Shown one piece after another: positions 45,504 to 55,990 of a stretch of DNA of 64,000 bases. A program made the translations under genes and the position numbers. A model generated the notes under the pieces. The model saw only the letters and a list, made by a program, of their open reading frames with translations. It searched no databases and was not told where the DNA came from. Numbering within the stretch: position 1 is the first letter of the stretch; each line of letters opens with the position of its first letter. Source of the stretch: Physcia stellaris (taxonomy: Eukaryota > Ascomycota > Lecanoromycetes > Caliciales > Physciaceae); assembly GCA_018902385.1 (NCBI GenBank), contig JABSSW010000022.1, forward strand, positions 596,718 through 660,717. The letters are read 5' to 3'.

Positions 45504-48500
45504 ATGCAACCCGAGCCCACAAAAGTAACCCAGAAAAGCTCGTCACCAAACCGCTCCCACGATAGTTTCACAGCTAGCCATCATGGACTCTACGAACAAG
45601 ATCAGCACACCTCTGGCTCGCTCCAGCCTGGAGCAACCAGGGCCGAACATCGGCGCTCCGCCGATACAATTGAAGCAGCAGCATCAGTACATGCTGCAGG
45701 GAGTCCTCCGCCCGCTGACCCATCCACTGCCAGGTTGAGGTCGGTCTCGCCGCCACAACCACGATCGCCAGGTGAGCGCATTGCTGAACATGAGAGAGCA
45801 TCTAAGTACTCGAACAAGAAGAGGCACGAAGGACCTGCATTCACAGTGGTCCATAGACGTAGAGTATCAAGCTTTGGCCAGTGTTCCATCACGGACTTCC
45901 CCAACGGTTAGTAGCTTGACGACCTCGAACATAGTCTGAATTAACAGCATCAGAGGTTCTAACTCACATATTGTCGCATCTTCCCCCCACTTCTCTGGCA
46001 GATGTCTCCCTGGTCTCGCGACGTTTCCATGGCTTGATCACCACACCGCACGCATGGCGTATGGCCTTCTCACGGTTTTTCCCTGGCAAGGAGAGTATTT
46101 CTACTTCAGACAACATGTCGGAGAACTCGGACACCCACTCTGAGCAGCTCAAATCAGAGACACGTGCTTTTACCCGGCTCACTGTACTCGCTTCCTGGCG
46201 AAGTGAGTACATCCTGCGCACGCGTCTTCTGCGATCCTTAGCTCGTGGGAAACCCGCGGAACTGCAAATCTCTAATGGGAATTCAAGATCAGGCTCAGTG
46301 CAGGGTGGAAACGCTCAGACTACCTACAACTCTAATCTAGTCACACCTGTGAGCCATATCCATGCCAGTTTTGGCACAGGCCTCAACAAGAAATTTCCAT
46401 CTTTTATCCACGGAACCGATGAAATCGGATTGGCTTGCAAAAGTGATCCCAAAGCTGGTAAAGTCGAGCAGTGGGGATTCTCCGATCCTCAAAGCTTCTC
46501 TCAATTCACCGATCGCTTTCCAGGTGACGAGCAGTATGGTCTCGGCGTCGGCGATGTAGTTGGCTTGCCAAACTCCATGGATGTTGGCGTATCTGCCGGT
46601 ATGATATACGGGGAAGGGTGGCCTGGCGGAGTAGCCTATTTCCGTTCCGTCGAGGAGAAGCGTGGTCGTGTCCTGGCTTCATCGGTAGATGTAAGTTCCA
46701 TTTACGTGGGAGCTCCAAGTCTGCCAGACCCTGAAAGTATCTGTGCTGTCTGGATTGCGAAGAATTCGAGCATACCTACCATGTCGGAAGGCTATGTAGG
46801 CTTACTCACTGGTTCTTCGCAAGGCGTCCTCTCAGCATACTCATTAGGTACTAATAGCCTCCGCGAAAGGAGGTTTGAACGTGGCGAGCTCACTGCCCGC
46901 TGGGTATTAAGTCCTGGTATACCTATCATCGCCATCGCTGTGGATGAAGACTTCTCTGCGAAACGCCATGCACAGGGGCGAATTTGGGCTGTCGCACTTA
47001 ACGCTCTTGGCGAGGTCTTCTTTCTGACCCAATTTCCTTCGCGAGTTGAATCCCTACCAATTTCTATGAGGTCGATCCCCGAGCAGTGGGAGGTACTAGC
47101 ATGGCAAACAGGACGTTCTGTTTTCTGGAACCAGGTTGAAGCGACCAGGCGTACAGCTAGACCAGATCCGTTCGGCGAGACTGATGTTGATGGAAGTTAC
47201 TCACCCCGAACGTCATGCGATGGTATGGGCCTCAGCAAAGCGCAAATTGCAGCGGAGACTAAGGAGATCGAGAAATATGTCCGGCAGAGGCCGAAACACT
47301 TCCGTAAGGTTTGCGACGGTTGGGACATGCAGCGCCGATTGGAAGTTGACTTTGCAGCAACTGACGAAGATACTGCTGGTGAGGGCATACTTGTCCTTAG
47401 CTGTGGTCACCAGGAAGGTATTCCTGCTTCCATCACGCGCTTTGCGCGCTGTAAGACAAGAGAGTCTTCCAAAGATGGACCTCATTTTCGAAGCACTCGA
47501 AATGCTGCGGATGGCGGCGTAGCCAATGCCAACAACTCCTCACTTTTCGGTGTCCCCACAGATCAAACCACGCCCGCTTGGTCCTTCGATGTAGTCAACA
47601 AGTATCGGCGCAGCTCTGTTGCGGGATCTGACGTATCTGCAACGTCGAACGTAGTGGAAGAATGGCTCATATCTAACCTCTCGCTTGGTGACCACAAATC
47701 AACCCAGATCACAACAAGTGTGCTTGACAAGTCAACTTTTGCTTCGCTTACTACCTTTGAAGATCCTATTCTGGGCTTTGCTGGGTCTTCGGCGGCCACA
47801 TCTCCAACAATGTCGCCCTTGAGCCAATTGCCACGCTCAGGCTCAGCTGTTGATAGCCCTGGTCAACGCGCCAGACTCATGGCGATTGGTAACAAAATGG
47901 GGACTGTCATCGTGTGGGATATCAGGGCATCAACGCCTAGCAACAGCATCCTTGACAATGTGATCAAACCAGTCCGCATCATCCATACGGACTCGCCTCA
48001 AATTTCCTGCCTCGGCTTATCTGCACTCTATCTTGTCCACGGCGGGAACGATGGTTTGGTGCAAGCATGGGATCCGCTAGCATCAACTAAAGATCCAATT
48101 CGGACTCTCAATTCTCGGTTCTCGTCTCGTGCCCGCCGTCGTCTTGTGCAGGCTGAAGCCTCACCGCAAGGCGTCGGTATCAATCTCTTCGCTGCCGGTG
48201 CAATCTGTCTTGATCCAGATCCAACCAGTCTTCGCGGTATGGTGTCTCTTGGAACACATCTTCGCTATTGGAGCTACAGCTCTTCGGCTGCGGACCAATA
48301 CAAGTCCAACAAACGCCGTCTCCGTCGCTCCGGGCGTGGTAGCAATCAGAATAGTGAGCCTTTTTCCAGTACCGGTAGAGGGGCACTCAAAGAGTACATT
48401 GCAAATGAGCAAGCCCAGCTTGAAATGGAAAAGAAGAAAAGGCGCAAGGAGGAAGAACGCCTTGCGGGCCGCTTCGGGCTTGACTTGCTTGGACCAGGAG

Positions 48501-48958
48501 CTACGGAAGATGAGGTACTAGCTTATGCTACAATGCTGAGTGAGGAAGCCATCGTGAGCGACCAGCGCCGGAGGAAGAGCGCCAGTGGGAGCGAAGGTAG
48601 TGAAATGAGCATTGAAGAGCAAGCTCTATCACGACCTACACCCACCTCCGCCTCCACGTTTCAAGCGGACGATGATGAGGATGACGAGAACATCAAGGAA
48701 GCTATTAGGCTGAGCTTGCAGGACACTAGTGGCTCCAAAATCACGACGAGAGCAGACACATGTCAAACCGCTTTTCCAGTCAAGTACGCCAAGGGCAAGA
48801 GGTCGGCGTCTTCATCGCCGCCAGCGGAAGCGCTGGGAGAGCTACCTACAGAGGCCGACGATCTCGAGTTCGCACTCAGTCTGAGCTTGGCCGAGGAAAA
48901 GAGTCGAAGAGAATCAACTGGTAATCAGCTCAAAGGAAAGGGCAAGGGCCGAGCATAG
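45504..48958 (+). CDS. UFO1-like F-box / WD-repeat / UIM protein
   Basis: Likely an SCF ubiquitin-ligase substrate receptor related to yeast Ufo1, which targets the HO endonuclease and carries C-terminal UIMs. Exons 45504-45906 and 45954-48958 (47-nt intron) give 1,135 residues. The F-box is assembled across the intron: ITDFPN then EVLTHILSHLPPTSLADVSL, followed by VSRRFHGLITTPHAWR. A beta-propeller-like middle contains LMAIGNKMGTVIVWDIRA and LVHGGNDGLVQAWDPL. A charged coiled segment EKKKRRKEEERLAGRFG follows. At the C-terminus are two ubiquitin-interacting motifs, ENIKEAIRLSLQD and DDLEFALSLSLAEEKS. The N-terminal 130 residues are disordered. The ATG at 45504 is the first in frame. Confidence 0.88.
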
Positions 48959-49319
48959 TGGGAGGGGATGATTGCTGATTACTGACGCTTCTGTTTTCTT
49001 CTTTTCTGTTCTTTGCAATTTTGTCGACCTGTTGCGTATTTGCACCAGTACTTGTTTCCACTCCTATTCTTGCCTTCTCTTGCCCCGTCTTCGCTTCTGT
49101 GTGAAGGGCGGTGGCTTGTCGTTCGAGATTAAACCTTGTTTCAGCAATAATCTTGCACTATTTCCAACTATTGTCACTCCTTTGTATTCATCTAGTCCCT
49201 GGCAGCAAGTTCACGTTCGTTCGATCGCATTCCATTGGTATCGTAGCATAGCTCAAAATACACATATTATGCCATACCCAATAGATCAAATATGGCGTGT
49301 CATGTCTAATCCAAAGACA
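48959..49319. other. Convergent 3' region
   Basis: About 360 bp between the UFO1-like stop and the restored stop of the ribose-5-phosphate isomerase gene. No coding signal. Confidence 0.45.
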
Positions 49320-50563
49320 TCAATCCTCTTTACTCTTCTCCACTAATCTCTCCCCCTTCCCCTTCTCCCGAACAACGACATCTCCATTCGCCATCCCAAA
49401 ATATGCCGCCACAGGCTTTTGCCCACCTATCGTGCCCCCTGGGCCAACACCTCCTCCCCATTTAACCCGCAGAATAGCCCGACACTCAACACCCCTTCAA
49501 TCATCTTAATCTCCCTGGCCAACGCCTCAACCTCCCACTCCCTCCCCTCGCCATCTATATTGCCCCCATCGACCCCGATCGTCCCCTCCGCGCCAGGCCC
49601 CAAACTCACTCTTCTCCCAACCCCAGCCCCAGTAACCAGGGCGTCCCCATCCTCAACCTTCTCCTTCTCCCGCACTTTCGTATCCTTCGCCAAAAGCAGC
49701 CTCCGAAACGGCGCATCCACAATAAAATTATCCTGATCCGTCTTAATCGGCCCCGCCTTGGCCATCTGCCCTTCCCTCAACCTCGGTCCCTTACTCCCCA
49801 ACCTCTCGAGCTGCGCCAAGACCGTGTTCGCAGCCAGCGGCTCCACCTCCACCGGCACGCTCGGCCACTTGCTCAGCAGCCTGGCCTGCAGTTTCCGATG
49901 ATCAGCCACACAGACAAATTTCCGCGCGTGCGTCGCGACCAGTTTCTCCTGATACAGACACGCGCCGCCGCCCTTGATGCAGTTCAGTTCCTCGTCCACT
50001 TCGTCTGCGCCGTCGAAGGCGACGTCGATCAGGGTGTCCCGCGGCAGGGAGTCGAATTTGATATCCCGTAGTCCCGCCGCGTAGAGCACTTGTCGTGATT
50101 GGTAGCCTGTGGGCACGAAGAGGGTGTGGGTCAGGTTGTAGTGCGGGGGGAGGGAGCGGATGGCGTCGACGACGTAGACGATTGTGCTGCCGCTGCCGAT
50201 CCCGATGTAGGATGGGTTGATTGGGAAGTGGTCTGCGACGGCGCGGATGGCGGCGGCGCGTTTGGCGGATTCGATTGCGTCGAGGGGGGTGGAGGATGAG
50301 GGGAGAGAGGTGGGGAGGGGGGTGGTCATTGTGGAGAATGAGGCGTGGTGGGGGGATGGGTGCTGAGAGTGGAGTATGGGCTGAGGGGTAAGGGACGGGT
50401 GTTTTGAGCGGGTTGAAGGATGGTAAGCTATGATAGAAAGGGGGAGGAGGTTGTGGTATTGTTGGGGTGTTGAGTGGAGGCTATGAGAGCTGCGAAGACA
50501 TCTGGCGTGTCTTAGTAGGAGCGCGTATGCGGTGATGGCGGGGTGAGATTTGCGACGTAGCAT
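49320..50563 (-). CDS. rki1: Ribose-5-phosphate isomerase (frameshifted near the C-terminus)
   Basis: Interconverts ribose-5-phosphate and ribulose-5-phosphate in the non-oxidative pentose phosphate pathway. Intronless. Family motifs in order: IGIGSGSTIVYVVDAI, DVAFDGADEVDEELNCIKGG, GACLYQEKLVA, VPVEVEPLAA and EIKMIEGVLSVGLF. The frame as given stops at 49427 after AQGAR, but the family's last segment GGQKPVAAYFGMANGD follows at once in the next frame and runs to a stop at 49320-49322. One extra base in the C5 run 49435-49439 (G5 on the coding strand) restores it. The usual start is probably ATG 50339 (MTTPLPTS). The frame extends 75 codons upstream to ATG 50563 with a basic, Ser-rich stretch free of Asp and Glu, like a mitochondrial presequence, or simply a 5' UTR. 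Confidence 0.9.
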
Positions 50564-50825
50564 GCGAGTCCCAGGGTGTGTTGGTGGCGGATTGGAGGGT
50601 CTGGTGTCTGAACCTGAGTGATAAAGCTTCGGGAGCTCAATGGCTCAATTTATAATGTCGATTAAACGCAATGAGTTGGTGATGGCAGATAAAAGGTGTG
50701 TTGGAGGGGCTTTTGGTGGGGTCATTTCAGCCCTACGCTCACTTGACAGCTCGAGTCTGGGCAACTATTAAAATCACTGCAGGTCTGTTTTCTAACTTCC
50801 AGCACCGAGTCTTTTCTTAGCAGCC
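50564..50825. promoter_or_regulatory. Divergent promoter between RPI and ULA1 genes
   Basis: 262 bp between two divergent start codons (longer if RPI starts at 50339). Confidence 0.5.
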
Positions 50826-52599
50826 ATGGCCACCTCTTCAACTACTCCAGCCCCGCTGCAGAGTCACGAAGCAGAGAAGCCTTCCGTTCGCCAAGTCACC
50901 CTCACAGCTAAAGGAAAAAAAATATGATAGGCAATTGCGCCTATGGGCCGCCAGCGGGCAACAAGCTCTCGAGGACGCCAATATCTTGCTTCTGAACTCG
51001 GCAGCTGGTGTAGTGGGAATCGAAACGCTTAAAAACCTCATCCTACCGGGCGTTGGTCAATTCACTATCGTCGACGAAGCAAAAGTCCAGGAAAGTGACC
51101 TGGGCGTCAATTTCTTCTTGGCCGAGGATAGCTTGGGTAAATCAAGAGCGCAGGAGACCTGCAACTACCTGAGGGAGCTCAACCCGGAGGTGAGAGGCTA
51201 TGGTATACGGGAAGTGAGTCGACTCCCAATGTGAGGCCATCACCTGAAGCGGACTGACTGAAGTAGACGGTCTCAGATTTCGTTAGCAGCACCAACAGCC
51301 TCGATTCGTACACACTGATCCTTCTAGTCGGCCCCGCAGACTCCAACATCGTCCAGAAACTCTCCACATATGCTTCCGAACGCTCAATACCCCTATTCTA
51401 TATTCACTCTGTCGGTTTCTACTCTCATTTTTCCGTTCAGCTACCACCCCAATTCCCGTGTGTCGACACACATCCAGAGCCAGAAGCAACTGAAGATCTG
51501 CGGCTGCTGGAACCTTGGCCAGAGCTGCTCAATTTTATGAAAGTGAAGACCCACGACCTAGGCTCGCTATCCGGTCATGAACACGGACATATACCATACC
51601 TGCTCTTACTATTATACCATCTACAAGATTGGAAGTCGTCACATGATGGCAAGCCTCCAAGCGGATTTCCGGAAAAAAGTGCGTTCAGAGAGGTGGTCAA
51701 CAAGGGAATGCGGACAGACAATGCTGAAGGAGGAGAAGAAAACTACGAGGAGGCTGTAAAGGCCGTTAATAAGAGTTTGAATCCACCGGAGATATCAAGT
51801 GGTCTAAAGGAGATATTTGAATGCGAGGATTGTAAGAGACCGAATGCGCAGGTAAGTAAATGGGACATTTGTCCATGGCATTTGCTGATCAGATGAGGAG
51901 CAGACAGCCAACTTCTGGGTGATAGCTCATGCAGTGGGAGACTTCCACTCTCGGCATGGGGTACTTCCTTTACCTGGAACGGTCCCGGACATGAAAGCCC
52001 AATCAGCAGATTACATCCAATTGCAGAACATCTACAAAGCCAAAGCGCGAAAGGATCTTGCTGAGGTGATTGAGAAGGTCCGCTCAGTCGAGGGCGAGTT
52101 CATGAAGGATGCTTTGATCGACGAGCGAGAGATCGAAGCCTTCTGTAAAGGAGCGGCATCAGTGAAATTGATAAAGGGTCGACCACTCCAATTGGCTCTG
52201 AAGCCGACTGAGATAGACTGGAGCGACACGGCAAAGTCGCTGATTCAAGAACTTGAAGACGAGAGCTCTCTATTACCTCTATGTTTGGGCTTCATGGCCT
52301 ACGACTGTGTGGGTACAAGAGATCAGGAGTCCATGAGGTCATATTGCAATGAAACTATCGAACGTCTGCAGAAGCAATCGGGAAGATCTGTTGAAGTGGA
52401 CGTTGCCATGGAGCGGACGGACAAGGTCATTGCAGAACTGGTTCGAGCTGATGGGGGAGAGCTACATAACATCTCGGCCTTGACTGGAGGAATGATTGCA
52501 CAAGAGGTCATTAAGGTCATCACGAAGCAGTACATACCTTTCGACAACACATGCGTATTTGATGGCATAGCGAGTAAAGCGGGGGTCTTTAGGGTCTAA
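50826..52599 (+). CDS. ula1: NEDD8-activating enzyme E1 regulatory subunit ULA1/APPBP1 (frameshifted near the N-terminus)
   Basis: Partner of Uba3 in the heterodimeric E1 that activates NEDD8/Rub1 for cullin neddylation. Exons 50826-51213, 51267-51851 and 51904-52599 (introns 53 and 52 nt). The adenylation-like fold shows [35 protein letters not shown] and [13 protein letters not shown]. No catalytic Cys is expected in this subunit. The last exon has [20 protein letters not shown] and [15 protein letters not shown]. The frame from the ATG breaks at the A8 run 50915-50922: as given it ends KGKKI-stop, and with seven As it reads [12 protein letters not shown]. The exon length of 388 nt is one base too long, which agrees. 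Confidence 0.92.
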
Positions 52600-53016
52600 G
52601 GATGATCTCTGGAGGTCTTGCATAACATAAATCTAGCATAGCGGGTGGAGTTTAAATACGTACTTAGAGCCTGATCTACTATCGTAGGTCTCTTCATTCG
52701 ATCAAGCGTCACCTTAAGATATGTGTTCCAGATATTTGCGCATAGAAGGATCTTATCTTATCTCCGAGCTTTACCTAACCCACCTAGCGTGTTTCGGATA
52801 TCGGATAAAGTGTCCGGTCTCAGCCCCGCGTCATAAGCAAGTCGTGATCATGCTCCTGTCCTGATTTGGCCGTTTGGACCATTGGGTCGGTATTTGATGA
52901 CACTTTAACGCATTTCAACGCTGTCAATCCTACCGACTACCCTTATCAACGGAACCAAGAGCCTGTGATATGGCAACAACATTGGAACCTCCTTGACAGA
53001 TGTCAGAAATTCAAGA
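52600..53016. promoter_or_regulatory. Spacer upstream of the ASI-type gene
   Basis: 417 bp between two plus-strand genes, with no coding signal of its own. Confidence 0.45.
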
Positions 53017-55990
53017 ATGAGCTCCAGCAGTGCGGTCTTGGGGCTTGCCTCCAACGGAACCGCAGCAATTCCAATTCCTTCACCAACCGGAGACCTTTTG
53101 CCCTCTACTTTTGGTCACATCAAAGATGCAGTCTCAAGCACACTCCCATACTTCAATCCATCCCCAAAGGACTTGGTCATGGCCGTTCCACGTCTACTGG
53201 CTCACCTTGGATTCTTCGCATTTGTTGTTGTACCGGAACGGATAGACTACTTATTTCATTTACCAAATGGTGGTAGTGCGATCGCAGAAGCTACTGCCAA
53301 TCGGACACAGGCCATGGTATCTGCGGCTATCTCAAGTGCTGCGACCATGTCATCCTCAGCAGGAGGACCAGCTGCTACGGAAACTGCAAAAGCCGGCTTA
53401 TTGAGTCAAATGGGTTTCCAGCATGTGCGAAGCTTTGGAGGCGTATTCTCATATCTGACCAGTAGATGGGCGTTGGGAACTGTTACACTGGTGAGCAATT
53501 CACAGTGGGGCGATGCAAGGAGTGCACGATGCTGATACGAGCTAGGCTGTTGTACTTAATCGAACTACAGTGTACGCGTCGGCCAGACGCCCCATCTATC
53601 TTCGTTGGTATATTCGAATAGCCTTAAGAATAATACCAATATGGCTCTTCTGTTCTCAGATATCGTCACTCCTACAAGCCATACACTGTCAAACATCACC
53701 GGAATACTCGAGTCTAAAGTATGGTGGTAACGCTACACAAAGAGATCTTGACTTTTCTGGCGATGCTGGCCTGCTTCATGGCCTAAGCTCAATAATGCTA
53801 CTTTGGCAGAGTGACCAGGAATCCTGTGTTGCGACGGGCATGATCCGAGAAAGCGAGCTATCCCCGCCTTCAGTAGGATCTCTGTCCCTGCTGTGGCCTT
53901 TATTCAAAACACTCTGCCTCAGTCAGTGGGTAGACACTGCTTCAGCTGCTCTACAGGGGTTCAAACCATTGACGGAGACTGGAATGTCGATATTCGAGCA
54001 TTCCCTTGCCTTTGCAGAGTCGGAAGCTATGGTATCGAGCCAACTCGGCTTGTCACCTTGGGGATTCCCGAAAACAAATATTGCCAAAAATGCAACCGCC
54101 TCCGCCGGTACCAATGCGCAAATCGACTTAGTACCGATCAGTGCTCTTTACAACAGGATGAATACAGCGCCAGAGGTGCTGCTGATTGGGCTTATATCAT
54201 CGCTTAATTGCTTGACGGCCCACATACTCGGAGTCCTAGGTCTGCAGGGTAGGTATAGATTGCTAAATACTGGTGTTTGGGGCTTATGTTTCATGTTATC
54301 TCTCTTCTGGGGCTTTCTCAGCTTCAAGCCTGAATCAGGCTTCGATGCTATCATTCTGCGATTTCCAACTGTCTACATCGTAGGTTTTATACCGCATCTG
54401 CTTATCCTGGTCGGAATCTTGATCTGCAGCTGTATTTACACGCTTGCGCTTTTTCTTGTAGTCCTTTCTCCCAATCCTGGAGGACCTGAGTCGCCCACGC
54501 TACAAGAGAGGATTCAGGCCGCACACGACAATCTCCAAGCTCATGGACAGATGCAGAACTTCCAAATCCGTTTGCACGATGATTTCTATTCGACTTTACT
54601 CAGAGTAGGGTTTTCTGTCCTTACCGTTGCTAGCGAAGCTGTCTATCTGAACGAAGGGCAGAAGATCGGCGTAGGTGCATTGACATGGCTGGAGAATGAG
54701 CGGCTGAAAGAGCTTGAAGAAGCCAAGCAGTCCTTTAGTAACACCCTATCCAGCGGTGTTGCTGATGGAATAACTCTTACCGAGGACTCAGTATCCCAAT
54801 CACCGAGGGATGCACGCGTCTGGACCAGTGGGTACGGCCGGGAGAGAACCACAAAACTGCTCAAAGCAGGATCTTACACATACGCTACCAGGACTGGCGC
54901 CGGTGGTGTGGGCGCTTTTCAGCGAGGTGGACGCTACATCATGGTTTGGGAGTTCTTCAACGGTGTCTTCTGGTTATCGATGGCGTGGTTTGCCACTGTG
55001 CTCTCGAAGACTTTATTTCCTATTGGGATCAACTGGCGTCCTAGTTGGGCGACAAGGCCATCGAGTCAAGTAGCGGGCCCCGTTAAAATTCAGTCGCACA
55101 CGAAGCAGCCTGAGTCACTGGAATTTTGGATCCTTTCTGAGGACGGCCATCTCTCGCTCCCGAAAGACAATGACGTCGACGTAGAGGGGGAGACCAAAAA
55201 GCGATTGAAGGTTGTGAGTGACTTTTGGGGCGAAACGGAGGAGCGAAAGCTGGACAACACACTCTACGATTGGTGGAAAAACGGTGGTTGGTGGGGCGAG
55301 AAAGATGAGAGCGGTACTTACCAGCAACTCGATTTCGATGACGAAGACACCACAAGCGTCATGTCAATGTCTACCAACCACGATACCGCCTCTGAATGGG
55401 AGAGCGAAGACGATGGGTCTCGAACGCCAACTCAGCTTCGTCCAAGCCATCAAACACCCCCTTCGCCTGGTCTCCCGATGGACCATGCTATTGATCCTTC
55501 CTACCTCGCTCAGCTCCTTGATCCCAAGAACTCCGAGCAGCGTCAGGAGGCGCGCATGTTGGCCGCTCATCTCAGTAGTGACCGTATCCTCACACGCTCT
55601 CAGTACCAACACGACCAAAAATTCGAAAAAGCCCATGTCCTAACGTCGACTCGACATCGTCCGCCAGGCTTTGTTCCCTCCTCTCCCAACGGCCGCTTGA
55701 CACCTCAGGAGGAAGCCGAGGTACTTGAATACCTGATCATATCTCGTCGAGCTGCAGCTACAAACTCCGCCAAAGAAGGGGCGTCTTGGCGTGATGGAGC
55801 AGAAGGGTTAGGCGCAGGAGGCCCGCAGTGCGTGGTTTGTCAGAGCGCGCCGAGGACGGTACTATCCTGGCCCTGTCGCTGTCTCAGTCTTTGCGAGGAC
55901 TGTAGGGTTTCGCTGGCGATGAACAATTTTGGGACTTGCGTTTGCTGCCGCACAGATATCGTTGGCTTTTCGAGATTATATGTACCGTAA
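53017..55990 (+). CDS. ASI1/ASI3-type membrane RING protein
   Basis: Multi-pass membrane protein with a C-terminal RING, resembling yeast Asi1/Asi3, the inner-nuclear-membrane ubiquitin ligases that degrade mislocalised proteins and latent transcription factors. Exons 53017-53490 and 53546-55990 (55-nt intron) give 972 residues. Membrane segments include LLAHLGFFAFVVVP, the pair around VLLIGLISSLNCLTAHILGV and GLCFMLSLFWGFL, and YIVGFIPHLLILVGILICSC. A long acidic cytoplasmic/nucleoplasmic region follows. The RING at about 918-965 has Cys pairs in CVVCQSAP, WPCRCLSLCEDC and CVCCR. The end GFSRLYVP is typical of this family. I start at ATG 53017; the open frame upstream begins with TTG. Confidence 0.85.
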
